From positions 53,366-117,365 of the IMG/VR virus record IMGVR_UViG_3300001242_000019: a stretch of DNA of 64,000 nt; one strand, given 5' to 3'. The stretch is from a virus. The notes beneath the pieces are model-generated. The model saw only the letters and a list, made by a program, of their open reading frames with translations, searched no databases and was not told the DNA's origin. Below, piece by piece: positions 47,951-56,472 of the stretch (its first letter is position 1; the number at the start of each line of letters is the position of its first letter). The position numbers were made by a program, and so were the translations under genes.

Positions 47951-50656
47951 TGTTTTTTCCTCCCTTAAGTCAGCGACCACTAGGTCTGCTGCTGTTAATG
48001 TTGCGCCCCATGGGCTAGTTAATACCGGATCTACTCCTGTTACTGGTATGGTTAATTTCGCGATATCACGAGATCCAATTTCGAATACTGGACTTACACT
48101 TCCGGATTTATCAATTGATACTAGTGGTATTTGATGTGGCAAAATAGCCTTTGGAATAGGAACTCCAAACTTCTTAAACTCACCCCAATGTTCTGGGTAA
48201 AGAAAGACATTCCAATCACCAACACGGACGTTGATTGCGCCATTATCATCGATCATTATAGTCCAATTAGATTTTGATTGATCTTCTGACGGATCATGAC
48301 TATAAGCCGTTAATTTACGATGACCAGTAACTGAGTAATGTATTGAGTTAATCTTAAAATCATCTGGCACAACAATCCAACGAAAATCCATGCTTGAAGT
48401 ATTTGGACAAAGTACTTTAAATTCGGTGCCAAGTGAAAATACCGACGAGATAGAAAAATCCAATTTAGGTTCTTTCTTAGCCGTTAATGCTTCCATGATT
48501 TCGGGCCAATCACTTAAGTCAATATTGAGCTGATAAGTGGAATTTGTAGTACGAATTACCGTGTGTGATTTAACTTCAAGAAGTTCCGTGAGCAAAATAT
48601 CATGAACACGCGTTATCGTTGCCTCTTTTCCAGAAGCATAATGATACTTATTAGTATCAATCTTACTACCTTTAGGTACGGCAAACCAATTGGCATTACT
48701 ATTGTCAAACTTATGATTATTTAAGATAACCGTATCGATTTCAAGATCAGATTTTAAGAACTCGTCGAGCTTTAACTTAGAGGTCATATCTGGCTCTTGC
48801 TTCTTAATCGGCATTATGGGTTTAGGACATTTTCCAGAATAAGTCTCTTGAAGTTTAGGCCACATATCTGGGAAGATATCAATAGTAAAGTTACCAGCCG
48901 AAACTCTTAAGTTTCCATTACTTCCAACATAAACATGCCAATCAGACTGATCTAGTACAGGTTCATGTTTGATCTCCAGGATACCTAGATCATTGTAATC
49001 AAGTTTATCCCAGTCCATATCTGGTGGAATTCCAATCCATCCAAAACTACCGGCTCGTACATCCATATCATGTTTAGCCGATAAAACGCGGACTCTAGTT
49101 CCGACAGGAAATAAATCAGATAAGGTTTTCCTTGATTCAACTTGCGGCAAAATAGCCTTAGGACAAATTCCTGGGTAAGCCGCATTAAGTTTTGGCCAAT
49201 GTTCGGGAAAGATTCGAATACCATAATTGGCAATAACACTCATAGAACCATTTGAATCGATAAGATGATGCCAATCTGATGAGTTATGCATAGCACTTTC
49301 ATCGAGTTCACGAATACCTAAATCATCATATATCGATTTATCCCAGTCCATATCTGGTGGAATTCCAATCCAAGTAGGCATATTATTAATAACCTTAAGA
49401 TTACTCTTAACCTTAAGAACTTGGATCTTAGTACTGATTGGCATAAGGTCTAACATGGTCTTAGGTCTCATTTTGTAATTAATAGCGAACGCTTTGTCCC
49501 AGTCTTCGATATTAAAAACAAGATTGAAGTTATCCGTTATGATACGATCTCCATGGATTCCACGAACTGTCGTTGTATTGACGGATGGTAAATACTTATC
49601 TTCGATCATCCGATCCTGTTTAATACTTGTATGAGCAATTAATGGTAAGGCATATTTAACATTGCCTTCCGTATAACCACGTAAAATACCAATTCTAACA
49701 GTATCATCAACCTTGATGTACGTATCAGCTTTGGATTTAGGTTCAGGTTTGGGCTCTGGTTCGGTCCAATCATCAACATCAAAGTTAGTTCTACCATGTC
49801 CATCAAGACGAACTACGAATCGCTCAGATAAATTATCCGATATATACTCAACAATTTCATACCGTTCTGATCGAATTTCATATTTCTCTTGAAGTTTTGC
49901 TTCTTGCTCGGCAGATATTTCCGATTTGAGTGGTATAGAAAAGAAGTTAGTAAAACGTTGATCGAAGATAAACGTCTTTAATTTACCAAGTCTAACTCCT
50001 TTTCCAACGGCCAAGTAATCACGAATAGATTGTAATTTAGACTTACTCCAGTCTTCTGGATTGAAATTAATATCTGAGTAGTTATCCGTAGATAATATCG
50101 TTCGTTCGACGACTGTCAAGTCTTTGACAAACTTAACACTAGAGACTGTGTCATCTTCAATTCGGATTTCATAATTCTCTAAGATTCTTTCTTCTTGGGA
50201 ACTCGAAGTGGCTGATTTAAGTGGTAAGGCAAACCAATTAGCATCGTCGATATCGTCATATTGCTCACGATATAATTTCCCAACACGAACAGTATCACCA
50301 ACTTCAAGGTATTCAGCGAGTGCGCCATCACCTTGATCTTCAAGTTCATCTTCTTCCCAGTCTTCTGGATCAAAGTTGACATCATCATAATCATCCATAG
50401 TAATCGGTGTACGATCCTGCGGTGTTAGATCCTTGGTAATATCGTCGTCTACGTATTCAATTTTATAAGTCTCACCTTCGATTTCATACTTGGCCTTGAG
50501 CCTACGCTCTTGTTGGGATGTTGTGTTACGATGCAGTGGTAAAATAAAGGTATCTGCATCACCACCAAACGTGGATTCTCTTAATGTACCAATTCGAACT
50601 CTAGTTCCTTCTTCAATTGGATATTCTTCAAATGGTTGGTAGTTATAATCTTTCAC
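47117..50656 (-). CDS. Large repeat protein fused to a Met-rich C-terminal domain
   Basis: Residues 1 to about 300 hold three repeats of GDTVRVGKLYREQYDDIDDANWFALPLK type, and residues 400-700 two of GTRVRVLSAKHDM...WIGIPPDMDWDK; both look like beta-rich units. From residue 903 (MAFAGMNLEKIFGSAIGKDT) runs a domain known from Bacillota phages (FKLSMMGIAI, YRCYDPEQG, VDVMEMVIDANNMIFRMP), with a tail of MMPMMMMSMFSGGDM-like repeats. That ATG (47950) has its own GGGAGG 8 bases away, so a 277-residue protein is probably also made. Start GTG 50656. Confidence 0.85.
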   Translation of the reverse strand: MKDYNYQPFEEYPIEEGTRVRIGTLRESTFGGDADTFILPLHRNTTSQQERRLKAKYEIEGETYKIEYVDDDITKDLTPQDRTPITMDDYDDVNFDPEDWEEDELEDQGDGALAEYLEVGDTVRVGKLYREQYDDIDDANWFALPLKSATSSSQEERILENYEIRIEDDTVSSVKFVKDLTVVERTILSTDNYSDINFNPEDWSKSKLQSIRDYLAVGKGVRLGKLKTFIFDQRFTNFFSIPLKSEISAEQEAKLQEKYEIRSERYEIVEYISDNLSERFVVRLDGHGRTNFDVDDWTEPEPKPEPKSKADTYIKVDDTVRIGILRGYTEGNVKYALPLIAHTSIKQDRMIEDKYLPSVNTTTVRGIHGDRIITDNFNLVFNIEDWDKAFAINYKMRPKTMLDLMPISTKIQVLKVKSNLKVINNMPTWIGIPPDMDWDKSIYDDLGIRELDESAMHNSSDWHHLIDSNGSMSVIANYGIRIFPEHWPKLNAAYPGICPKAILPQVESRKTLSDLFPVGTRVRVLSAKHDMDVRAGSFGWIGIPPDMDWDKLDYNDLGILEIKHEPVLDQSDWHVYVGSNGNLRVSAGNFTIDIFPDMWPKLQETYSGKCPKPIMPIKKQEPDMTSKLKLDEFLKSDLEIDTVILNNHKFDNSNANWFAVPKGSKIDTNKYHYASGKEATITRVHDILLTELLEVKSHTVIRTTNSTYQLNIDLSDWPEIMEALTAKKEPKLDFSISSVFSLGTEFKVLCPNTSSMDFRWIVVPDDFKINSIHYSVTGHRKLTAYSHDPSEDQSKSNWTIMIDDNGAINVRVGDWNVFLYPEHWGEFKKFGVPIPKAILPHQIPLVSIDKSGSVSPVFEIGSRDIAKLTIPVTGVDPVLTSPWGATLTAADLVVADLREEKTMAFAGMNLEKIFGSAIGKDTTDMFKLSMMGIAIKGDNGSYRCYDPEQGSCIDVMEMVIDANNMIFRMPAQAVVAGDLIISNGKPYYVISKVGQNISVFNPIEEKIETIVPSRSMFGWNFFIKVVSMFNMMGATPNTGSLQAMMPMIMMSMFSGGDMFGSKPKPGSPGYGSSDKKNPMEAMMPMMMISQMMGGGMGNMFGGTAPVDGAVDPMAAMMPMMMMSMFSGGDMGEGMESMMPMMMMSQMMKGFGAPEPVKEKRSHKKKVDVESTNTTTEDSE

Positions 50657-50676
50657 GAACTCACCTCTCTTTATTT

Positions 50677-50715
50677 ATATGTTTCCCCTCCCGCAAGGGA
50701 GGAGGGGAAACATAT
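50677..50715 (-). terminator. GC-rich hairpin after thyX
   Basis: ATATGTTTCCCCTCCC / GGGAGGAGGGGAAACATAT with a GCAA loop, four bases past the thyX stop. Confidence 0.8.
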
Positions 50716-50719
50716 TAGA

Positions 50720-51523
50720 TTAATAGTTGGCTAAGATTTCTAAGGCCTGCACTTTAGTTTTAATCTTGCTGGCACAGGCTTTATTTTGATAATCGTTTTC
50801 TGGACAATAACCTAAGACCTTACAGCTAGGCCCGGCGTTGACAAAGAGATCGGGAGCAGCCTGTTTGCATAAAGCCAACATCTTGTTTGCCATGTCTCTG
50901 ATTTCTTCTTGCGCATTAACACACGTTCGAATTGTAAACCAGTCAAGTAAGGCATGAGCATTCATTCCGATAAGGGCCTTAAACTCCGTAGCTTGCGGCT
51001 TCATAAAACGAAGATCCTCTTCAGGTAGATTCATAATAATTCCTTGAGCGTACCATTCTTCGAGGATTTCTAAGATCTGAATTGTATTTAGATCAAGGTA
51101 AACGAATTCATCTTGGATTAAAATCGAGACATCATTACCACTTTTAAAGAACAAAGACTTAACGGGTATCTTAACTCTTGCTTTAACATTCATAATACGT
51201 TTAGGCATAACGACACTGTATTGGCGATTACCAAGCTTAGAGCGGCCGGATTTAATGATATACGATGCAATTCTTTTACGTACGAGTTGAACTTCAGTGG
51301 TTCGTGAGAAACCTTCTACGCCAAAGATAAAGTAATCGAATTCTACGGCCGCCTTATGACCTGAGTTTACAATGTTATTAACGATCTCCTGATCATAAGG
51401 AGAAGCTACAATTTCGGCCAAAGATCTTTCAGACCGAACAAAACGTGCAGCGAGATCGGTATATGTTTTTCCGCCCCCTGCAATTAACATGACATTACCT
51501 TCACCAACATAAGTTATTTTCAA
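50720..51523 (-). CDS. thyX: Flavin-dependent thymidylate synthase
   Basis: The C-terminal ThyX signature is clear: ALLDWFTIRTCVNAQEEIRD, the Met/Leu-Cys-x-x-AP segment and GPSCKVLGYCPE. The substrate motif usually RHRxxS reads RKRIASYIIKSGR, so His is replaced by Lys. The enzyme methylates dUMP to dTMP using FAD and methylenetetrahydrofolate. It lies with a gene (51520) overlapping its start. Confidence 0.85.
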   Translation of the reverse strand: MKITYVGEGNVMLIAGGGKTYTDLAARFVRSERSLAEIVASPYDQEIVNNIVNSGHKAAVEFDYFIFGVEGFSRTTEVQLVRKRIASYIIKSGRSKLGNRQYSVVMPKRIMNVKARVKIPVKSLFFKSGNDVSILIQDEFVYLDLNTIQILEILEEWYAQGIIMNLPEEDLRFMKPQATEFKALIGMNAHALLDWFTIRTCVNAQEEIRDMANKMLALCKQAAPDLFVNAGPSCKVLGYCPENDYQNKACASKIKTKVQALEILANY

Positions 51524-52428
51524 GTAACGGCCTCCTTGACTTTCTTTACTTTAGGTAAAATACCGGCCTTAATTAAAACACTAACAGCATTAGGCTCGGT
51601 GATTGCCTGAAATTGCGCATAAATATCGTCGAATGAATAATTGACTGCTTGGTTATACTTGTCTTTATATTTACTTCCAGGATAACTCTCGCGTTCGACA
51701 GTGGTAATATACGTTAACGGAATACTAATAGGATAATGATCCTTTTCGCTATTATGGCGATAACCAATTATACTAGTAATAAATCGATAAAGATCATTAC
51801 TGTTCTCACTATAAAGTTTCATCCCAACGACTAACGTTTCGATTTGCTTTGTCGATAAGAAACAAAGACGTAACGGCTCACTATAACTATAAATAGCATA
51901 ATCATGAGTAATCTTATTAACTAGATCATCTTTGAGTTTATCAGCATCAAAATTAAGAAGTTTCTGCGTTTCTTCAGGTAAGGCGTTATATTCAGCAATT
52001 TGCTTAAACACCTTCTGAACTGGGATTTTATAATCACAACGCATCGTCCCTAAGAATTCACGCACTTGATAATAGACTGATCTAGGCGCTTGACTACGCA
52101 ACATAGTCATACACTTAGTCATAACTATTTGATCGTCGGTCCTAGACGTTACGACGTCTGCTTCATAAGGATCAAGAACAATTGTATGATATTCTTGGGT
52201 ACTAAACTGAACAATACCTGTTGGATAATACCGGTACCAATGATAGTATTTATAACCATCTTTGTGCATCGGAATCTCTTCGAAACATTTCATGAGTTTA
52301 ATCCGTAAATCAGCCACTATTTCATCGCACTCTTCAAGAACCTCTAGAATTTTAATGGCCTTGAAGAGATGCTCAATAGGCTGCTCGAAGACTGAACTAC
52401 ATTGTATTAATTCATAGCCGCTTGCCAT
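51520..52428 (-). CDS. Unknown protein coupled to thyX
   Basis: A 302-residue helical protein with YKYYHWYRYYPTGIVQF and YSEPLRLCFLSTKQIETL. No family recognised; its stop overlaps the thyX ATG, so a linked role is likely. ATG 52428 has GGAG at 8 bases. Confidence 0.75.
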   Translation of the reverse strand: MASGYELIQCSSVFEQPIEHLFKAIKILEVLEECDEIVADLRIKLMKCFEEIPMHKDGYKYYHWYRYYPTGIVQFSTQEYHTIVLDPYEADVVTSRTDDQIVMTKCMTMLRSQAPRSVYYQVREFLGTMRCDYKIPVQKVFKQIAEYNALPEETQKLLNFDADKLKDDLVNKITHDYAIYSYSEPLRLCFLSTKQIETLVVGMKLYSENSNDLYRFITSIIGYRHNSEKDHYPISIPLTYITTVERESYPGSKYKDKYNQAVNYSFDDIYAQFQAITEPNAVSVLIKAGILPKVKKVKEAVT

Positions 52429-52451
52429 GATCATCTCTCCTTAGCAATTCA

Positions 52452-53195
52452 TTAGATTCCGATGGCGAAATCCATAAGGCCTTTAAGTGATGCGCGGACA
52501 TCCTTAGAGGCAATGGAAATATTGAGTTTAGCTAAGCGAGATTTGTCGCTGCATTCATTGCTGTATTTACTGACGTTGCGGACATACGTCTGAGCTTTAG
52601 CAATTAACTCTTTAACGCCTTCGTCCTTGTTAACGGCTTTCTTCCAGGTGCGTTCGGCTTCATTGACTTTGCGAGTTAAGCGAGTCGTTGCAAGACCGTG
52701 CTTGGTATTTAACACTCGATATTCTTGCTGTGCAACTTGTTTCTCGGCATACGTTAAATCAGGGTCTTCAAGCCATGGTGATTCTGGTGCATTCAAATCA
52801 TGTTCGTTCAAAGCTTCTTTGGCTTCCTGCCATGCATCATAAAGCATGCGAGTGTTTGACTGATCCGCCAAAGCCTCAAGACGTTGATCTGTAAAGATGC
52901 CACCACCGTAGTAATTATTATTACTGAAGAAGTTAACAAACTGAGACATTTCTTGACTATGATTATTAAGGCGTGAGATAACGCTGTCTTCCCATTCTCC
53001 AATAATCTTTATGGCAAAGTCTTTCTCGTCCTTTTCTAGTTCTCCCGTATGGTCGCCGATGGCTTCGATGGCAGCACTGAGTCCACTGAAGTCGATATCC
53101 TTGAAGATATTAAAGACATTGGTTTGCAATTGAGCTCCAGCCGAGATAACTAAACCTGTTTCTTGAGTCTTAACATTACCGACGTTTTGATCCAT
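52452..53195 (-). CDS. Unknown helical protein
   Basis: A 247-residue protein, mostly helical, with a charged central coiled region; part of the thyX operon right after a repeated promoter element. No family recognised. Confidence 0.75.
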   Translation of the reverse strand: MDQNVGNVKTQETGLVISAGAQLQTNVFNIFKDIDFSGLSAAIEAIGDHTGELEKDEKDFAIKIIGEWEDSVISRLNNHSQEMSQFVNFFSNNNYYGGGIFTDQRLEALADQSNTRMLYDAWQEAKEALNEHDLNAPESPWLEDPDLTYAEKQVAQQEYRVLNTKHGLATTRLTRKVNEAERTWKKAVNKDEGVKELIAKAQTYVRNVSKYSNECSDKSRLAKLNISIASKDVRASLKGLMDFAIGI

Positions 53196-53217
53196 GTTAA
53201 TTACACACTCCTCTATC

Positions 53218-53258
53218 GTATTACATTTAGTGTTACCAATTGTGATTAAAATATACTA
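53218..53258 (-). promoter_or_regulatory. Repeated phage promoter-like element (copy 11, divergent)
   Basis: Minus strand GTATATTTTAATCACAATTGGTAACACTAAATG. It has a GGTAACA core rather than GTTACAA, so it is the weakest match. It lies just upstream of the 52452 gene. Confidence 0.45.
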
Positions 53259-53259
53259 A

Positions 53260-53289
53260 TGTCCCCTCCCAAAAGGAGGGAGGGGACAT
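53260..53289 (-). terminator. GC-rich hairpin after the tRNA-like gene
   Basis: TGTCCCCTCCC / GGAGGGAGGGGACA with an AAAA loop, directly after the tRNA-like gene at 53298. Confidence 0.75.
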
Positions 53290-53297
53290 TGTAAATT

Positions 53298-53367
53298 ATA
53301 GCCATGTGAGGATCAAACTCACGCATCACCGTTATTAACGGGACTCTATTCACTGAGCTAATGGCTA
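53298..53367 (-). tRNA. Degenerate tRNA-like gene
   Basis: 70 bases. Acceptor TAGCCAT/ATGGCTA and T arm GTGAG-TTTGATC-CTCAC are perfect, D arm GCTC-AGTGAATA-GAGT. The D loop lacks GG and the T loop has T in place of C56, which normally pairs with G19. The anticodon arm is CCGTT-AAT-AACGG (3-base loop), or CCG-TTAATAA-CGG with a canonical loop reading AAT. It may be a tRNA-like decoy or a decaying gene. Confidence 0.6.
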
Positions 53368-53590
53368 ATATTATTAAATAGTACTTGCAATACAAAGACT
53401 TAAAATAACTAGGTACTCGTCTAGCCGATTCATCGTCGGTGTTTTTATATATAATCCGTTCGCGTCTTCGCATGTCATCCCCTCCGCGTTGCTCGTGCAG
53501 ATTCGACTTACTTGGGAGTCTTCAATTGTTTCGACTACTAGGTTACTTATAATGAGCATTTCCCTAAGTTACTTAAGCATGCTTTCGTAT
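53368..53590 (-). other. 223-base region between a tRNA-like gene and the next operon
   Basis: Short frames exist on the minus strand, one (ATG 53473) with GGAGGGG upstream, but it runs through the tRNA-like gene and the terminator, so I do not call it. No clear structure or function. Confidence 0.4.
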
Positions 53591-54256
53591 TTAATGCAGT
53601 TTAAATGGATTTTTACGATTCTCATTCATGAGCTCGGAAATATCAACGACAACGCAATTCTTAAGCATCTCTGCAAGGTTCGGAGGCAGATTACTAGGTT
53701 GAGCTGGAGTTTGACTTGATTGACAATGACCACAACTACATGGTGGCGCTTCCGAAGCGGGCGATGAGCTACTCGGAGTAGGATCAGTCGCTGCCTTGGG
53801 CATTGTTAGTTTCGATAGAAAGTCCTTGATAGAATTATCTACACTCTTGACGACTTCAAAGCTATGCATAGCAGAACCAGCCAATTGAAGAATCGCCATA
53901 ACCATGATCCGCGGATCACTCTGACCCGATGCTAGATCGGCATTCATAAGCTCCTTAATAAAGGCATGGATCTTATTTCGCATTTCGTTTGCTGCTTTTT
54001 CAGCTTCATTGTATGCTCCTTCATTAGGATAAGAAGCCATTATCTGATGTAAGGAGAAAACCTGAAGTGATTCGAGGACTTCATAACCCTCAATATTAGG
54101 ATTGGCTTCGTGGAACTTATTAGTAAATTCTGTTAAGCCGTTTACGGTTGCTACAAGATTAGCCTGGTGAGGCGTTAATTCCGGTTTTGCTTGATTCATG
54201 ATTCCTGAAATAATCTCGCGTAGTTTTTCACTTAAATCACTCGGTAATTGTTGCAT
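53591..54256 (-). CDS. Unknown protein with Cys-rich segment
   Basis: A 221-residue helical protein with a Pro/Ser-rich linker and CSCGHC near residue 180. ATG 54256 has GAGGAG at 10 bases and lies in the end of the upstream gene. Confidence 0.7.
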   Translation of the reverse strand: MQQLPSDLSEKLREIISGIMNQAKPELTPHQANLVATVNGLTEFTNKFHEANPNIEGYEVLESLQVFSLHQIMASYPNEGAYNEAEKAANEMRNKIHAFIKELMNADLASGQSDPRIMVMAILQLAGSAMHSFEVVKSVDNSIKDFLSKLTMPKAATDPTPSSSSPASEAPPCSCGHCQSSQTPAQPSNLPPNLAEMLKNCVVVDISELMNENRKNPFKLH

Positions 54257-54644
54257 TAGTAGCACTCTCCTCTTTATTTTGGTTAGAAATTGATTCTACG
54301 ATCGATGCGCTGATAAGACTTTCAAGCGATGTAGCGATACTAAGTACAATGACTTCGCCTGGAAACTGATTCTTCTTAGCTATCTCTTTAATGGCAAGTA
54401 GCATATCAAAACCAGCATCACTAAAACTTTCAATGATCTTAGTGGCTTCTTCTGCTCCGTGTTCATCTCTCATAATATCATACATACTCTGAGAGATAGC
54501 ACCGGACATTCCAGCAATAATGGCTGAGATATCAAATTTCTTAGGCGAAGTAGTAACTAGATCATAAATTGCTTTCATAACGGTGTCTAGTACTACATCA
54601 CGACTTTCAATATGGTCAGCGGGTAAATAATCTTCTCTACTCAA
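54237..54644 (-). CDS. Helical protein
   Basis: A 135-residue protein resembling its upstream neighbour in length and helical pattern (DISAIIAGMSGAISQSMY; IKEIAKKNQFPGEV). The two may be distant paralogues. TTG start 54644. Confidence 0.65.
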   Translation of the reverse strand: MSREDYLPADHIESRDVVLDTVMKAIYDLVTTSPKKFDISAIIAGMSGAISQSMYDIMRDEHGAEEATKIIESFSDAGFDMLLAIKEIAKKNQFPGEVIVLSIATSLESLISASIVESISNQNKEESATNATITE

Positions 54645-54969
54645 TCGGTGTCTCTTCCTTTCTCAACGAATCAATAAGATACATATTCACCATGTTTAGA
54701 GCGACAGACTGAACACCCATAGATACAGAGACTTTCTTATTGTAGAGTTCAAGGCATTTCAAAATGTACTCAGCTTGCTTAGTTGCCTGGTCAATAACGC
54801 CTTCTACGGTAAGCTCTTTAGGTGTTGACTGCATAATAACATCAATGATAAGCTCTGAAAAGGCAGTGACTAATTCCTGTGATGTAACGCTTTCGTTACC
54901 CTCAAGAAATTGATCAACTGCCTTCGATAATTGAACTGCTAGTCCATCTTCTTCTGATACTTCTGGCAT
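54637..54969 (-). CDS. Helical protein
   Basis: A 110-residue acidic protein, again similar in layout to the two downstream genes (LVTAFSELIIDVIMQSTPKEL). Three successive genes of this type suggest a duplicated helical family. ATG 54969 follows GGAGG. Confidence 0.65.
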   Translation of the reverse strand: MPEVSEEDGLAVQLSKAVDQFLEGNESVTSQELVTAFSELIIDVIMQSTPKELTVEGVIDQATKQAEYILKCLELYNKKVSVSMGVQSVALNMVNMYLIDSLRKEETPIE

Positions 54970-55037
54970 AAGTTTAAGCCTCCTAATTCAGTACAAATAT
55001 TAATTTGATTATACCATTAGAGGCACTTTATGTCAAT

Positions 55038-55062
55038 TAGTATTACAAATTGTAATGGTTTA
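55038..55062 (-). promoter_or_regulatory. Repeated phage promoter-like element (copy 12)
   Basis: Minus strand AACCATTACAATTTG T AATACT, ahead of the 54637 gene; extended -10 TGTAATACT. Confidence 0.6.
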
Positions 55063-55066
55063 CAGT

Positions 55067-55690
55067 TTAAAATGGAACATCGTCCAGGGCTCCGGCGCTG
55101 AAGGTGTCGCCTGCTAGTGTTTCAGTTGTTCCGACGGCTCCGTCTACTTCAACTCCACCTTCAGTTACTGAACTGCCTCCTGTAGAAATTGTAGCTACAA
55201 GTCCGCTACCTGAACTAATTTGAGTACCTTCGGGCATATCGTCAGCATAGCGCCAATAAATAACTCGGAACTCCCAGCCAGTATAATAAAAGTCTTTAGC
55301 TAACGTCTTAGCAAGTTCTGCAGCGTCAAGATTAATATCGACGGATTTACCATCGATATTAACTTTAGCCTTAATAATCTTAGGTTTAGTTGGGCTAGGC
55401 TGAAGAATAGTAGGCTGCCATTCGCCGATTAAGGCAACGCGACGTGGTGATGCTACTTTATCGACTGGGCCAAAGACTTCATGGAGTTTATCAGCATTAG
55501 CACCAAATGCGACAATCGGAACAAACATGTTATCGCGAATCTTACGAGCCTCCCCATTAACTACCTTGTCTTGAGGCATGCCATATGGCATATAGAGACT
55601 ACCGCGAAGTGTATTCCCTTTAGATGGATCTTTACTTGAAAACAAAACCAAGTTAGTCGTTTTACCTACGAGTGTGTTAACTTGAAACAT
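55067..55690 (-). CDS. Possible second SSB-like protein (acidic DDVPF tip)
   Basis: A 207-residue protein with a beta-rich N-terminal domain, a Gly/Ser/Thr-rich linker and the tip GALDDVPF, matching the D-D-x-P-F end that recruits partners to bacterial SSB. The OB fold is not certain from sequence. It could load a partner on single-stranded DNA, or be a divergent SSB. ATG 55690. Confidence 0.6.
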   Translation of the reverse strand: MFQVNTLVGKTTNLVLFSSKDPSKGNTLRGSLYMPYGMPQDKVVNGEARKIRDNMFVPIVAFGANADKLHEVFGPVDKVASPRRVALIGEWQPTILQPSPTKPKIIKAKVNIDGKSVDINLDAAELAKTLAKDFYYTGWEFRVIYWRYADDMPEGTQISSGSGLVATISTGGSSVTEGGVEVDGAVGTTETLAGDTFSAGALDDVPF

Positions 55691-55718
55691 GTTGATTCCT
55701 CCTTTAATTTAGTTTAGG

Positions 55719-55937
55719 TTAAGTGAATCCTTTCCCTTCTTCCCTTTCGGGAAGGGAAGAAGGGAAAGGTGAACTAAGTTTATACTTTCGATACATGAAA
55801 TCAACACGGGCAAGGGCAATATTCAGTTGTTCAATGGCTAAGTCAATATGACTAGGCTCAGCGTTGTCAAAGGCATTGAACGCTACATCACGTTGCGCCA
55901 ATGCCTCTTCAACTTCCTTGGGCATAGGTTGAATCAT
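55719..55937 (-). CDS. Small helical protein with terminator inside its end
   Basis: A 72-residue protein; its final 18 residues (SSPFPSSLPEREEGKGFT) are encoded by the terminator hairpin itself. ATG 55937 follows GAGGTG. Function unknown. Confidence 0.65.
   Translation of the reverse strand: MIQPMPKEVEEALAQRDVAFNAFDNAEPSHIDLAIEQLNIALARVDFMYRKYKLSSPFPSSLPEREEGKGFT
55729..55768 (-). terminator. Hairpin inside the end of a coding region
   Basis: CCTTTCCCTTCTTCCC pairs with GGGAAGAAGGGAAAGG on the same strand, a 16-base-pair stem that overlaps codons of the 55719 gene. Confidence 0.7.
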
Positions 55938-55944
55938 GAACACC

Positions 55945-56076
55945 TCATCTCATGTTATTCCAAGAACGATACTGTTCAATAGCGGATTTAATATCCTGCT
56001 CAGTCCATGGACGGCTAAGGGTTTTAGTTAACATACAAAAGACACCGAGTAGAATTGATACACCAAGGATTGTCAT
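55945..56076 (-). CDS. Small membrane protein
   Basis: A 43-residue protein with one helix (MTILGVSILLGVFCML) and a basic/acidic tail. ATG 56076 follows AAGGAG by 9 bases. Confidence 0.65.
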   Translation of the reverse strand: MTILGVSILLGVFCMLTKTLSRPWTEQDIKSAIEQYRSWNNMR

Positions 56077-56103
56077 GTTGATCAACTCCTTTAAGTGTGT
56101 TTT

Positions 56104-56140
56104 ATTTCCCTTCTCCCGAAGGGAGGAGAGAAGGGAAATA
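56104..56140 (-). terminator. GC-rich hairpin
   Basis: ATTTCCCTTCTCCC / GGGAGGAGAGAAGGGAAAT with a GAA loop, five bases after the stop of the 56145 gene and upstream of the 56076 start. Confidence 0.7.
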
Positions 56141-56144
56141 AACA

Positions 56145-56405
56145 TTAAGCTTTCTTATTAAGGGTGAGAATGCTTAAAACATCGCCAACAAAGTTTACAG
56201 CAGAACTGAGTAATTGAACAGGGACGTTAACAACTTGATTCACAATATTGTTAGGATCAGTATGTGTCAAATTGGCCGTGGCTAATGCCGTTTGTACTGC
56301 GGATGTGATTATGGCTTGAAGTTGTTCCTGGGTCATTGTGATCGTCTGTGGTATCGGTTGTGGTTCTTTATCACCGTCTTGATCGGTATTACGATCGCGT
56401 TCCAT
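56145..56405 (-). CDS. Unknown protein
   Basis: An 86-residue protein, acidic N-terminus, then helical (TQEQLQAIITSAVQTALATA) and a hydrophobic C-terminal helix (LLSSAVNFVGDVLSIL). Possibly membrane-associated. ATG 56405 with AGGAGG upstream. Confidence 0.65.
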   Translation of the reverse strand: MERDRNTDQDGDKEPQPIPQTITMTQEQLQAIITSAVQTALATANLTHTDPNNIVNQVVNVPVQLLSSAVNFVGDVLSILTLNKKA

Positions 56406-56430
56406 GAGTCATTCCTCCTTATTTAATGTA

Positions 56431-56465
56431 ATAATCCCTTCCTGCAAAGCAAGGAAGGGATTATG
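56431..56465 (-). terminator. Hairpin
   Basis: AATCCCTTCCTGC / GCAAGGAAGGGATT on the plus strand with an AAA loop, 8 bases past the 56473 stop. Confidence 0.6.
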
Positions 56466-56472
56466 AAATGAC

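Noticed and set aside
53246-53473. Minus-strand ORF with a strong ribosome site (ATG 53473)
   Set aside because: It runs through the tRNA-like gene at 53298 and the terminator at 53260; the protein has no sensible pattern.
53374-53559. 61-residue minus-strand ORF
   Set aside because: Weak ribosome site and overlap with the frame above; not convincing as a gene.
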